Below, piece by piece: positions 10,977 through 24,525 of a stretch of DNA of 64,000 bases (position 1 is its first letter; the number at the start of each line of letters is the position of its first letter). A program made the translations under genes and the position numbers. The stretch spans positions 15,994,281 through 16,058,280 of the forward strand of contig NC_088301.1 of assembly GCF_032854445.1 (NCBI RefSeq), written 5' to 3'. Under the pieces are notes generated by a model. The model searched no databases and was not told the origin of the DNA. It worked only from the letters and a program-made list of their open reading frames with translations. Source of the DNA: Liolophura sinensis (lineage: Eukaryota; Mollusca; Polyplacophora; Chitonida; Chitonidae).

Positions 10977-11978
10977 ATGAAAGACAGTAACTCCAACACG
11001 CCAGTGAACGCCTCAGATTTCCCACCGTTGACGAATGACAGAACAGACGAGAACCTGCTAATATATGTTATCTTGGGTAGTTGCATATCCATTTTCGGAA
11101 CATTAAGCAACTTGCTGTTTATTCTGTCTTTTTTCAAGCAGAAACGACTAAGGACTGTTTCATACTATATACTTGGTTATTTGGCCTTGGTGGACATGTT
11201 ATTGTGCTGTCTTTCCATTCCGTGGAGCCTGCGAGTGTCGGCCGGGACAACGTCTGTCGTTTCCTGTCAGTTGGAAGCAAACCTGACATTTTTTCTTGCA
11301 CATCTATCTGTACAAGCACAGTGCCTCACAAGCTGCAACCGGTATTTCCTCGTTACAAAGCCCAGGTTTGTATATAACAAATGGTTCACTAGGAGACGTG
11401 TTTTACTGTACATTGTTGGTGGGTGGATATTCGCGATAACAAGTGCAGTGCTGGTAAACAGTTTTACAGAGATGCATAAAACCACTGAATACTGCAGCTC
11501 CAGAACTGATGTCATCGACACAAAGAAGGTTAACAACTATATTCTGAGTTTACTAATTTTCATATACTTCGTAATAGCTGTTGGGTTTTATGGAAGCCTC
11601 ATTAAATTTCTACGTCAAAATTCCCTGCGACTGGATCTGGAAAAAAGAAGAGAGTCGAAAACGTCTGTGGCACTTTTCTTTCTTCTGTGCGTTTTCTTCA
11701 TATCTTTTTTCGCTTCACCCCTTACGCTGTATATACATTCCTTCTTCAAGGACGACAGAACACATATGGATACTGTGGATCAAATTGTTGCTTGTATCCT
11801 TCTCATGAACTATTGCCTAAATCCTGTTTGTTATGGCTTTCGTATAAAGGAGTTCAAAGAAGAACTGAAGAACACGTTGTTTTGCTGTTTACCTTCTAGA
11901 GTACATGTCACAGACGAAGTCCATGGCCCCTTTGTTTTCACCCTAACTCGTAGGAACGAAGCAGAGAGAAATCCTTAG
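10977..11978 (+). CDS. class A (rhodopsin-like) orphan GPCR, copy A
   Basis: Single-exon receptor of 333 residues from the ATG at 10977; the frame also opens at a GTG 15 bases upstream, rejected as a start. Expected plasma-membrane seven-helix receptor. Visible class A marks are N of TM1 (SNLLFIL), LALVD in TM2, the TM3 cysteine (VVSCQLE), an NRY box in place of DRY (CNRYFLVTK), TM4 Trp (GGWIFAI), an ECL2 cysteine (EYCSS), TM6 proline (ASPL, without the usual CWxP tryptophan), NPVCY in TM7, and CC after helix 8 that could be palmitoylated. NAS and similar sequons lie in the N terminus. The NRY box recalls melatonin-receptor/GPR84/Tre1-moody-like receptors; ligand unknown. An AATAAATAAA lies at 12262. 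Inverted paralogue: 24526-25527, about 89% identical. Confidence 0.9.
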   Translation: MKDSNSNTPVNASDFPPLTNDRTDENLLIYVILGSCISIFGTLSNLLFILSFFKQKRLRTVSYYILGYLALVDMLLCCLSIPWSLRVSAGTTSVVSCQLEANLTFFLAHLSVQAQCLTSCNRYFLVTKPRFVYNKWFTRRRVLLYIVGGWIFAITSAVLVNSFTEMHKTTEYCSSRTDVIDTKKVNNYILSLLIFIYFVIAVGFYGSLIKFLRQNSLRLDLEKRRESKTSVALFFLLCVFFISFFASPLTLYIHSFFKDDRTHMDTVDQIVACILLMNYCLNPVCYGFRIKEFKEELKNTLFCCLPSRVHVTDEVHGPFVFTLTRRNEAERNP

Positions 11979-12261
11979 CCGTCGGACACAACGCACGATG
12001 CCATCTGTATGCTAAGAGCCACGCGAGACTTTTGAGTTTTTATTTCTAATTACAGAGACTAAACTACAGTTTTTCTGAGGCCTTATCGTCCCCATTAAGT
12101 AGCCTGGTTTCGTGACGTCAACGTCGACAACTTAGTGTGTGTCGGGCAGGTGAGGTGATAAGAGCCCGTGTGGGGGAGCGACATATTGGTATTGCAATTC
12201 CGTAAAAATGCATTGATGACATCATTCCGAAAATGTCCGACCACTAACGGAAAATATGGAA

Positions 12262-12271
12262 AATAAATAAA
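12262..12271 (+). promoter_or_regulatory. candidate poly(A) signal of GPCR copy A
   Basis: AATAAATAAA about 280 bases after the stop codon. At the equivalent place downstream of copy B (RC of about 24150-24165) the sequence reads AAAATCAATAG, so the signal is not conserved there. Confidence 0.35.
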
Positions 12272-12289
12272 AGGGCTGAGTAAATGCAG

Positions 12290-12640
12290 ACTAATTATCG
12301 TGGAAGTATTGTGTAAGTGCTGTTTAAATGAAGAGTAAGTAACGTGAAAGTATTGTATAAGCGCTGCTTAAATGAAGAGTAAGTACCGTGAAAGTATTGT
12401 TTAAATGCTGCCTAAATGAAGAGTAAGTATCGTGAAAGTATTGTATATGTGTTGTTTAAATGCAGAGTAAGTACCCTGAAAGTATTGTATAAGTGCTGCG
12501 TAAATGCAGAGTAAGTACTGTGAAAGAATGTGAAAATGCTGCGTAAGCCCGGTGTTAATGTTCTGTTTAAGCAATAGGTACGTACACAATTGCAAATGCA
12601 GAGTAAATATGCCTAAGTATTGTGTAAGGACTGCTGAGGT
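12290..12640. repeat. 44-45-bp minisatellite, short allele-like copy
   Basis: About eight degenerate units of the form 'gtaagtaccgtgaaagtatt' + 'gtataagtgctg...aaatg' + 'aaga'. It is the reverse-complement counterpart of the much longer array at 22200-23885 in the right arm. Confidence 0.85.
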
Positions 12641-13450
12641 ATGTGTACGATACCGGGTTTTGTGGCTTTCAAAATGGTGAAAACAAACTCTACTCCTGTG
12701 AATTTATAATTTGCATCCGGTCTAATGCCTTGTCAGGTTGAGGAGATACCTTACCAAGCTACCCTGCCATCACACTGGCGTCGCTGCTTTTGTTGTAACC
12801 CTTAACATGTTTGAAATGTTACCGATGAGCGATCTACTTCGAATGTCCTTGCTGAATAGTGAGTGAGTGCTTGGGGTTTAACGTCGCACTCTGCTGAATA
12901 GTGAAAACTGATAGCTAATTATCATATCTGCTGTGTAACTGACGTCCATTTTGAGAATAACTCATGTGTAACTAACTGATGTGTTGCTGACTAGTAACTG
13001 ATCTGTAATTTATCAGTTGCAATTGTTCAGTAACTGCTATGCCAACAATGGGACAGATCAACAATCGCATGTATACACAGTACCTGTATAACTAATCCAT
13101 TGATGTGAATAAATGGCTTATTGATAAATTGTGTTTTGATTTCGGTATTTCGTTTCAATGTTATAAGGTATGTGAAAGGTACCTAAACCTTTGCCAGTAG
13201 CAAGTATGCATATTTATAGATTAATTCATCTATTTAGTAAACAAGTACATTGGAACCAGTTACCACACTGTAGGAAAGTGTAAAGAAAGGCTTTTCCAAA
13301 CCTTTTCTGCCGTTTTCATGTAAATTTGAATCGCTCGCTTGAGATCTTAAATACCAACCTTACTGCAAATTTAATGTTCTTAAAAGAAGAACAAATGGCC
13401 AACTTTATAGATGAACAAAAGTGATGAAAAAGTTAATATTTGTTTTTGTT

Positions 13451-14311
<861 letters not shown>

Positions 14312-15684
14312 CTGTGTGAGAATCAGGAACACATAATCAACTGGCTTTATAGTACAACAGATTACCGAGAAACACAACTGTCTATGAACTTATCAGGCTG
14401 TTAATCTGATACCCAGAATACACCCCTTGAATTACCTCTGACGGGTCCTTCCCAGCTAATGTGAATGTGAAGCTGAACGGTAGCACTGTCCCTGTCAAGC
14501 ACATGGCTATACCTATGTTCATGTTTTAATGGAGTCTAGCCTTCAGATTAAAACAACAGTCAGGAAAAATCTCTAGCTAAGTCAATATTTAAGTTTTATA
14601 ACTGCTATGGAAGTTTTGGTACCAGTAAATCCAGTGTGTTGTTTTAAAGTACAGTAGATGTATGTTACCTTTGAAACTATTCGGAAAATGAGAATATTCT
14701 GTAAATACCTGTATGTATGAACCCGACATATGAACCTGTACTTAGATATATATATATATATATATATATTCATGTCTTGTGCATGTTGAAATAAAATGTC
14801 AAATTTGAGCTCTAATAATTAAAATGTAGTGGCAAAACTCAGCGAATAATATGGGTTACTTCTCCAGTCCCTGCGAATTGTAAATTATTCAACCTGTCGT
14901 TTAGTTCATCCTTCACCCAGGTTCACTTGGCCGGCATCATATATACAGGTTACATGTTTACAAATTCTTATATTTTGTTCTTTAATAAATGTATTATATT
15001 TTGTTCATTATCTTGCAAAGAAAATGAACTAAGAGCAGTTATTTAAATTTCGGGGGTTAAAACAAAAAATCAAAAAAAAATTTTTTTCACAGTGTAATTT
15101 TTTTTCTCTTTTAAATTACTTTTTCGCCATGCCACTTTTACCGCTCCGTACTTTTACAAGTAATTGGATTTCAGAATATATAAAACATTTAACCACATTA
15201 CCCTTAGTTATAGTTTGTCAGTCTGGTTCATGATGGTTACTTCAATTTGGACGTGTTCCTTTCTCTATGACCACTACTAAACTTCATTGCACGAATTCGC
15301 CAATCACGGTGAGATCTGGATTTTCAACTATGGGTGAATTTCGTTGCATTTAAACGGTATTTATTTAGTGAAAACTTTAAAAACTGTTATTTTTGTCAGT
15401 GGTTCATTGGATGTGGCTGGGTTTAGAAAAATAGAGTTACTTTGCAAATAGCTAATAAGTGCAAGCAGGAGCATTTTTGTGCAGATAGGAAGGTCCTAGG
15501 ATGGATAGTCCTCCATTCTCCTTTTCTTGTGGAATAACATTTTACTTTGAGTTATGCTATTTCGGCTTCACTTACAGTACATACTCATTATTGCGCCTTG
15601 TTTCACAAAAGCTTACGAATTCACTTCAGTATGTAACGGTACTATGCCTATTAGAGATTATACCTTCTAGATGAAGCAGAGATC

Positions 15685-15820
15685 CTAGTGTTGAAAACTG
15701 GCGACTATGGGTTTCGAACCAACGAGCTCAGAGCCAGGCACCAAATCGCCAGCAATACATGTCAACCGTCTAGACCTTTCTACCAATTGACCTCCCACAA
15801 AGTTAGGAGCTAGCTTTAGC
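15685..15820 (-). mobile_element. tRNA-like SINE head or decayed tRNA relic
   Basis: The minus strand has an A-box-like GAGGTCAATTGGTAGA and, about 60 bases on, a perfect B-box-like GGTTCGAAACCC. The spacing is longer than in a normal tRNA. The acceptor arms do not pair convincingly, so a working tRNA is unlikely. It overlaps the C-terminal part of a 141-codon open frame. Confidence 0.5.
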
Positions 15821-16285
15821 GAAAGACATTTCGGAGAATATGGGTTACACCTCTTTTGATTAGAAATGACACAGCTAACTGAATTTATCCCAAACCTGTA
15901 AATCTGATCCTGGACATGGGATAAAGGGGATGGGATAACTTTTATATCCCACGTTTCGTCAACAATGCTGAGAGCTACTTGATTGGCTCGCGATAATTCA
16001 TTGATAAAAAGCAGCCAATAAAAAGATACACACGCGCCCAACACACTGCGAGTGTCGTCTGCATTGAGTGCAATCTTCCGAAGTTGAACTCTTTCGTATG
16101 GCGAGCACACCAGCGCAGAAATATTACGCTTTGGTCTGAGGATGAATGATTATAACGTCACATCTTTAAGTAACTTCGCGCTTCTCGGCGCGCTTATGTG
16201 ACATAACAAAAAAAAATTTTGTTGATTCGAGTCACAATTTTGTTCTTTTTCAATGTTCCATTTATGGGATAAACTGAATCTCCAA

Positions 16286-16402
16286 CTCGTGACCCTGCAG
16301 TATCAAATTTATTCACTCAAATCAAACTCGCTAGGTAATCGAAACAAACGAAATTTGCTCGTTTAAATCTCGTTTGATAAATTTGATACTGCAGTGTCAC
16401 GA
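16286..16402. mobile_element. foldback hairpin element
   Basis: TCGTGACCCTGCAGTATC with AAATTTAT on the left (about 16288-16312) is matched in inverted orientation by ATAAATTTGATACTGCAG and TGTCACGA on the right (about 16377-16402). The stem is about 25 bp with one mismatch and the loop about 65 nt, with inner 'caaacga' and 'tcgtttg' also pairing. It looks like a small foldback MITE. Confidence 0.6.
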
Positions 16403-18799
16403 ACTGGGGACCATCTATTTATCATACATGATTGTGTAGATGTCATTTCTACCAATATGCCTCTTCACTCTCTGTAAATGACTGCAACTGCTATTTTCGG
16501 ATACACTTAGGCTTGTTTGTATGAGATTGATCAGGGAAGCCCTTTATTTTCTTGATGTACCTGTCCCCATTTTTTGGGAATTCAAACGGGACTGCCTTTA
16601 CAACCATATAAATCTTATCCGGAAACGTGTTCTAGTTCCGCACACATCTGAGATCTAAGAGTTTGTATTATAAGACAATTTTATTTCATATTGAAAAAGG
16701 CCTTTTTGAATATCTCATGTAAGATGTAAGAAAAGAGAGCTGTTTAATGTAAGTATCATAAATGGGGTGTGGTACATCCAGTCAAATACCCATTGTCGGT
16801 ACATCAGAGAGTTGCACTAGGTCACGCTATTGACTTATGTACTCTTTTATACATACCTTCTTTTAACATTGAATGCAATCTAAGTGAGAGAGCACATCGA
16901 GTGTTTATGTATGACATGGAAAGATATATTGTACTTTCAGGGGACAATGAGTACAGAATTGCCTTATTTTTGCCACCTAACTAATCTGAGCTATGCATAG
17001 TAATGACTTCTCAAAGGCACGAGGATTGTACGCTACGTGTAAACGAGTCTCTTTCTTCGCTGCAGATAGACTCGTGGTTAAACTGGACATTGCGGCAACA
17101 TGTACATATCTTCAATCACATGTTCTTTCTATCAAAATCCAAGTTGACCTTGTGATCTCATGTCTACAGCGCACACCAAAGAAACATACATGTAGTCTGA
17201 TTTCATGGTCAGAGCAGCTCTTTCATTCTCACACTCCATTGATCGGAAGGAGCTTCATGTATTTAAACTGATCATGAATTTTAAAAAAAAACATGGACAC
17301 CTAATACTTTTCAGAGAAAAGGTCATCAACTATTATGCGGGAAAACATTTTGATTTATTGTTTTCGAATATTTTTCGAAGCCCCAGTGAAATGCATTTGA
17401 AACTTTTGAATCTACTTTACTGACCATATTGGGACCTGTGGTGTTACTTCAACTTTTTTGCCACTTGACACACATAGATTGCTATATTTCATCATTCAAA
17501 ATGCATCCCATTTTAAGCTATGAAAGTATGGGATCTTCAGACGAACTATTTTCAAGCCGAAAACATGGCTCCGATATGGCTGGAAAGTTGCCGATGTGGG
17601 GGTTAAGCCATAATCATTTATACAATCATTCAAGCCAAATACATTGCTGTGACGTCAATGATACCTTCTTGCTCCCAACACGGTGTGACAATAAAACTTA
17701 GGTTTAAAATGCATTTTAGTCTGATGCATTACGAATTCAATTCTGTGTATTTTAGGGTACAAAGTCTTTTTTTTTTTTTTTTTTGCTCCCAGGCGGCCAT
17801 TTTTGGTGTACAGGTCTATGCTTGGTATTAAAATGCTGGAAACTGTCTAAACCTTTGAGGAAGTATGAGTTTTATTGATGAAGGTTTGAAATTCTGGGCA
17901 AGAGGACACAAGGTATGAGGTAGTGATGAGGCTGCGAGTGACGCCCCCTTGGCGTTGCTAGGCACGCCTCCCAGCCGCCGGCATGGAAAGGTCCAGATTT
18001 TGACAGTCAACCTATGTCAAGACTTTTTTTGGCTTCTTTCTCACAGGCTGGGCCAGGTATGCACCAAAGCTTATTGGCCACGGAATGTTTGGGACTGAGC
18101 TACAGCGCTAGACGTTAACATTGTCGCTTATGGAAAATTAATGGGGGTCTGTGGCCTGTACCGACAAAGTCATCAAAATACGTAAACTGTCACTATGCGC
18201 AGCCTGATAATTTTTGGTGGGTATGTCTGTGATGTGTTTTGGATTGACTGAGCCATTTTATAGCTTCTTGGGGTTATTTATTTTCTGAAATTATCCATTT
18301 TAATGTGTAAATTTGGACCACATAAGCTTGGAACCACATGGTATTAACAATAACAGGCAGCGCTGCTGCAAAGTAGGGCACTGTCTCGGCCATGGGCAGT
18401 ATGTATGGTGCATGCTGCATTTAAGACTGAGCAGGCTGGTTTCCCCTCATTAAAAATAATAAACAAACTGATGTGTCAGGTTTGCTCAATTTCTGTATTT
18501 ATTTATTTCTTCATAAGCGACAACAGCGCTGACAAATTATATACAAAACTGGGGGTTACAAATATCTAGCGTATGTGTGATCTGTTGGGGTGTTGTCCAG
18601 TTGTCCCTTGGCATAGTCAGTTTTCTCCTCTGGATTTGAAAGCTTGAACTGAATGTGCTCTTGGAGTTTTCTGGCTGTATAGCAGAGTGATCTCCCTTAA
18701 CTGTCTGTTGCTTCTTATAAACCTTGTGGTACTGGTTCACCCTTTCAATCTGTTGTACTGTTTTCTCCCTCCTAGGTGAAATACTGGCGCCGACAGCTC

Positions 18800-18966
18800 G
18801 GAGTTTGGCAGCAGCGGACTTGTCCTGGCCATGAGCAGCCGAAGGTCCTTGCAATGTAGGCATACGAGGCTCCCAAGATAACCATACCCGAAGCCCTCTC
18901 GCGTTTTTCTGGAGTCAATCGATGCTTTACTTTGGTGGTTTTAGTCAGTTTGCAAGTCCAGCACAC
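18800..18966 (-). pseudogene. Tc1/mariner-like transposase N-terminal remnant
   Basis: The minus-strand frame reads KVKHRLTPEKRERASGMV and then ILGASYAYIARTFGCS. This is the first helix-turn-helix of Tc1-type transposases (compare RLTQAQRDQAIGMS at 54185-54502). Only this piece is recognisable. The frame that continues to 18537 shows no catalytic D-D-E sequence, and no terminal inverted repeats were seen. Confidence 0.5.
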
Positions 18967-19968
18967 TGTGTGTAACGTTTTTACACAATTATAGTCACGG
19001 AGTCGTAAAGTTTCTTTTGGCCGTCGGTTTATATCTCTGAAAAATCTTCTTTACTGACAATTAATATAACCTCTACAATCCCTATAGGTTTTATTTTAAT
19101 ATTTTCAATTTTACACGCGCTGTAAACTAGGCCAGTGAAGGTCTTGTTTTACTTCCATTAACGATTTTAACAAGTTTTATTAATAAGCTTTACATCTCAT
19201 AAAAATGCATATACACCACAAACACACACAGCTTGGGACAGAAGACAACGTATATTGGTCAATCCGTGCCTTTTTTCTCGGAATAAAAGTAAATGTACAA
19301 TACGTTTAAGACAATTTACATGTAAATTTATATAGTGACTAAAGTAATTCCGTTTAAGCAAAGCCCCAATCGGATAAGTCATATAAAAGTATGTATGAAG
19401 GAAAAAAATTATAATGGAAGTAGACTAATTGGCCCACTAGAGATGAACTTAAATATAGTTCTGTTTTCAGAAAATAAATCGTTTCAGTAGATTTACTTTG
19501 AATCTGAGTTATCTTCTACAAAATAACGACATATTTTTTACACTCAACATCACAACCAATGTATAATGGTAAATCTGCAGACGTTGTATGTATGTTTTAA
19601 GTACAAGTGATCGTTACGGCGCATCAGCTTTTATCGGTGATGTTGCTGAAAACATATAGCCAGTCGAAATATAAGAGTCACTTGAGTTATAGCTTTTACA
19701 AACAAAATACAGGTCTACGCATTTTACAGGGAGCCTCGTTGTTTTATGACGATTATAAAAGAACAAAATTTAAGAATTTGTAAACATATAACCTGTATAT
19801 ATGATGCCGGCCAAGGGAACCTGGGTGGAGGATGGACTAAACGACAGGTTGAATAATTTACAATTCGCAGGGACTGGAGAAGTAACCCATATTATTCGCT
19901 GAGTTTTGCCACTACATTTTAATTATTAGAGCTCAAATTTGACATTTTATTTCAACATGCACAAGACA

Positions 19969-20005
<37 letters not shown>

Positions 20006-20428
20006 AAGTACAGGTTCATATGTCGGGTTCATACATACAGGTATTTACAGAATATTCTCATTTTCCGAATAGTTTCAAAGGTAACATACATCTACTGTGC
20101 TTTAATACAACACACTGGATTTACTGGTACCAAAACTTCAATAGCAGTTATAAAACTGAAACATGGACTTAGCCAGAGATTTTCCTGGCTAGTTTTGTTT
20201 TAATCTGAAGGCTAGACTCCATTAATACATGAAGATAGGCATGACCAGGTGCTTGACTTACATAATAATGTTACATTCCAGCTTCACAGTCAAGGGTAGC
20301 TCGAAAGCTAATTTAAGGAGCTAATTTAAGGGGTGTATTCTGGGTATCAGACTTACAGCCTTAGTTGTTTTTCTCGGTAATCTGTTGTACTATAAAGCCA
20401 GTTGATTATGTGTTCCTGATTCACACAC

Positions 20429-20528
<100 letters not shown>

Positions 20529-20548
20529 TCTCCGCTCCAGATGGACGC

Positions 20549-20754
20549 TGCATCGACAACATATCAACAACGAAGAACATTGTCATCCTCCAGTCAGTAA
20601 GCACATACGCTCAAGTGCATTGTCACTGACTCCCTCGTTTAAAGTCTCTCCATTTTATAAAGTATTATATGGAAATCAAGCCACTTTAGATGTAAAAGAA
20701 ACTTTCTTCGTAAATAAATACAATCCATGCCTCAATCGTAGTCAACGGCCCTAG
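20549..20754 (+). pseudogene. possible C-terminal tail of a PLE-like GIY-YIG protein
   Basis: Reads [18 protein letters not shown], then [18 protein letters not shown] and [11 protein letters not shown], then stop. The spacing of SKH(I/F), the GN motif, KE..FV.KY and the terminal LN resembles the last third of GIY-YIG domains in Penelope-like or related retroelement proteins. The GIY and YIG motifs are not present here; the sequence upstream is (AT)n. The direct copy is at 35485-35690. The assignment is by pattern only. Confidence 0.35.
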
Positions 20755-21078
20755 TATCGTAGCGCTGTAGGATGATGTACCACGTGCTTGTATAATTTAC
20801 ATTGATTAATTTTGTCAAACAAGTTCACTTTTTACTCATTGTATATATTACTCATTGTATACGTACAAATTTTATGTCACAGATTTTCCGCAGCGTCATC
20901 CGTTTGATGCTAATAAAGACGCATCGTCATTAGTCGCGCTGCGGTACACTCTCAGGTACTGATTAATCTATTGTTCGCTACTTAACAGCTTTATACATGT
21001 ACGACCTTGTTCCCAGCAACAGCTTATCCATGTATTATGCCATGTAACTAAACCACTGACTGTTTTGACATGTACGTA
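20549..21078 (+). repeat. segment T, copy 1
   Basis: 530 bp nearly identical, in direct orientation, to 35485-36014. It starts at TGCATCGACAACATATC and ends at GACATGTACGTA in both. It contains the tail of an open frame (see next entry). The equal length and sharp limits suggest a mobile or recombined block. Confidence 0.85.
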
Positions 21079-22199
21079 ACATGTTCCTTAGTTACTGGTA
21101 ACACATATCCTATATAAAGACCTCTGCCGTGAACAATTATTTTCATATTCCTTGAACATAACACGGAGTTTGAAACTACAGTTGAAATATAACAGAATGT
21201 AAAAACTTGAGAAGGCGTTTTATTATTTTTTTATTATATTAAAGGTAAAAGGATTTTACCTTTAATACATGAAAGGTTGACATTTCCATCACTTTTGTTC
21301 ATCTGTAAAGTTGGCCATTTGTTCCTCTTTTAAGAGCATTAAATTTGCAGTAAGGTTGGTATTTAAGATCTCAACCTTGCAATGCAACTTTACGTGAAAA
21401 CAGAAGTGAAGGTTTTGAGAATTCTACTTTACACTAGCATTAAAGACGACTTAAAGTCTTTTTTGTGCAGTGTGAATAACTGGTTTGAAAGAACTTGTTT
21501 ACTGAATAGATGAATTAATCCGTAAATGAACACAATTGCCACCGGCAAAGGTTTAGGCACTTTTCACACACCTTTATAACATTGAAACAAAATACCGAAA
21601 TCAAAACACAATTTATCAATAAGCCATTTATTCACATCAATGGATTAGTTATACAGGTACTGTGTATGCATGCGATTGCTGATCTGTCCCATTGTTGTTA
21701 ACAGAGCAGTTAGTAATCAGCTCCACACCACTGATCAGTTGTTCGTTTGCAACTGATCAATTACATATCAGTTACACTCTAATTGTACATGGCTTACTAA
21801 CAAGTTACACGTAAGTTATACATTAGTTACGGATGAAACCAACATCAGTTACATATTGGTTACACATGAGTTACTCTCATGTGTAAGGACACCAGTTACA
21901 CAGCGGTTATATGATAATTTGTTATAAAGTTTGCCTTCTTCCTACAACCAGCAAGTACATTCAAATTAGATCACTCATCGGTAACACTTCAAACATGTAA
22001 GGGATTACAACAAAGAACAGCGACGCCATTGTGATGGCAGAGTAGCTTGGTAAGGTATCTCCTCACAAAGACGTCATACTGTAGCCTGACATGGCATGAG
22101 ACCGGTTAACAAATTGTAAATTCAGAGGAGCCGAGTTTGTCTTAACCAATTTGAAAGCCACACCGTACCGTACACATACCTCCGCAGTTCTTACACCAT

Positions 22200-23885
22200 A
22201 CTTAGACATTATTTACTCTGCATTTGCAATTGTGTACTTAGCATTTGCGCAAACACAACATTAACATCGGGTTTACGCAGCAGTTTCACAATACTTGCAC
22301 AGCACTTACACAATACGTTCACAGATCTTACCCTGCATTTACGCAGCACTTAACGATACTTTCACGGTACTTACTCTGCATTTACACAGCACTTACACTA
22401 TACTTCCACTTCACTCACCCTGCATTTACCCAGCATTTGCCTAATTCTGTCACTGTACTAACTCTGTATTTACACAGCACTTACACAATACTTCCACGGT
22501 ACTAACTCTGTATTTACACAGCACTTACACAATACTTCCACGGTACTAACTCTGTATTTACACAGCACTTACACAATACTTCCACGGTACTAGCTCTGTA
22601 TTTGCACAGCACTTACACAATACTTCCACGGTACTAACTCTGTATTTGCACAGCACTTACACAATACTTCCACGGTACTAACTCTGTATTTACACAGCAC
22701 TTACACAATACTTCCACGGTACTAACTCTGTATTTACACAGCACTTACACAATACTTCCACGGTACTAACTCTGTATTTACACAGCACTTACACAATACT
22801 TCCACTGTACTAACTCTGCATTTACACAGCACTTACACAATACTTCCACTGTACTAACTCTGCATTTACACAGCACTTACACAATACTTCCACGGTACTA
22901 ACTCTGTATTTGCACAGCAGTTACACAATACTTATACGGTACTTAGTCTGCATATACGCAGCACTACCGTAATACTTTCACGGCACTTACTCTGTATTTA
23001 TGCAGCATTTACACATTGCATTTATGGTACTTGCTCTGCATTGACGCACTACTTGCACAATACTTTCACTGTACTTACTCTGCACTGACGCAGCACTTGA
23101 ACAATACTTTCACGGTACTTAGCATTTGCTCAAACACAACATTAACATCGGGTTTACGCAGCACTTTCACAATACTTGCACAGCACTTACACAATATGTT
23201 CACAGATCTTACCCTGCATTTACGCAGCACTTAACGATACTTTCACGGTACTTACTCTGCATTTACACAGCACTTACACTATACTTCCACTTCACTCACT
23301 CTGCATTTACCCAGCATTTGCCTAATTCTGTCACTGTACTTGCTCTGCATTTACACAACACTTACACTATACTTCCATGGTACTTACTCCGCATTTACAC
23401 AACACTTACACTATACTTCCACGGTACTTACTCTGCATTTACACAACACTTACACTATACTTCCACGTCACTCACTCTGCATTTACCCAGCATTTGCCTA
23501 ATTCTGTCACTGTACTTGCTCTGCATTTACACAACACTTACACTATACTTCCACGTAACTCACTCTGCATTTACCCAGCATTTGCCTAATTCTGTCACTG
23601 TACTTGCTCTGCATTTACACAACACTTACACAATACTTCCATGGTACTTACTCCGCATTTGCACAGCAGTTACACAATACTTATACGGTACTTAGTCTGC
23701 ATATACGCAGCATTACCGTAATACTTTCACGGCACTTACTCTGTATTTATGCAGCATTTGCACAATGCATTTATGGTACTTACTCTGCATTGACATACTA
23801 CTTGCAAAACACTTTCACTGTACCTACTCTGCACTGACACAGCACTTGAACAATACTTTCACGGTACTTGCTCTCAATTTATGCA
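22200..23885. repeat. 44-bp minisatellite, expanded copy
   Basis: Nearly 40 units of 'acttacacaatacttccacg' + 'gtactaactctgtatttaca' + 'cagc' (44 bp). Near-identical units run from about 22480 to 22900, with more diverged units on both sides. A ~200-bp block (from 'caaacacaacattaacatcggg') occurs twice, at about 22248 and 23132, showing block duplication within the array. Long threonine-, leucine- and tyrosine-rich frames across it come from the repeat and are not genes. Confidence 0.9.
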
Positions 23886-24525
23886 GCACTTACTCAAAAC
23901 ATGTACATTTAATTTTTTTTTTTTGAAGAACTTTTGTCAGGATACCAGCAATTGTCAACTTAACACCAATTTGGAAACATGGTTTACCGAAAAATCAACG
24001 AGGTTCATTCAAGTAATTAAAACCGTGATTCTAGGCACAACCTCTCAGTTGCGAAATTGTACTAAGGATGCTGGTAAAGGAAATATATATAAAAAAAATG
24101 ATTTTTGTTTGTTTGTGAGGCATATTTTATATTTGTATTCTACAGCCCCTCTATTGATTTTCCATAATTTCCGTCAATGGTCCAACATTTTCGGAAGTGA
24201 TGTCATCAGTGCAGTTTTATGGAAATGCGGTACGAATGTGCCGTCTCCCATTCGGACTCTTATCACCTCACCTGCCCGACACACAGTAAGTTGTTTGACA
24301 AGCTATCGACGTTGACGCCACAAAACCAGGCTACTTAATGGGAACGGTCAGGCCTCAGAAAAGCTGTAGTTTAAAGCGATTTGTATTTTCCACGAGCAAA
24401 GCTGGGAAGCTTTCATTTGTACTTTTTGTGTCAGGACACATCGTTGTCTCTGTAATAAGAAATGAAAACCAAAAGTCTCACGTGGCTCTTAGCATACAGA
24501 TGGCATCGTGCGTTGTGTCTGACGG

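Larger units (their letters stand above)
14986..19755. other. palindrome spacer, no host gene recognised
   Basis: Unique sequence between the two arms. Apart from the tRNA-like SINE head, the foldback hairpin and the Tc1 remnant listed separately, nothing is recognised. A 141-codon minus-strand frame at 15685-16110 overlaps the SINE head and has no recognisable domain. A T-run lies at 17767-17784. Confidence 0.4.

Noticed and set aside
15685-16110. 141-codon minus-strand frame in the palindrome spacer
   Set aside because: No domain recognised, and its end overlaps a tRNA-like SINE head.
20549-21270. A second LTR at the position matching the left-arm LTR
   Set aside because: It lacks TG...CA ends, ends differently from 13451-14195 and contains an unrelated frame tail.
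22245-23837. Repeated HLHNTYTILP-type frames of up to 189 codons
   Set aside because: They fall entirely within the 44-bp minisatellite and appear in several frames; no start context or domain.
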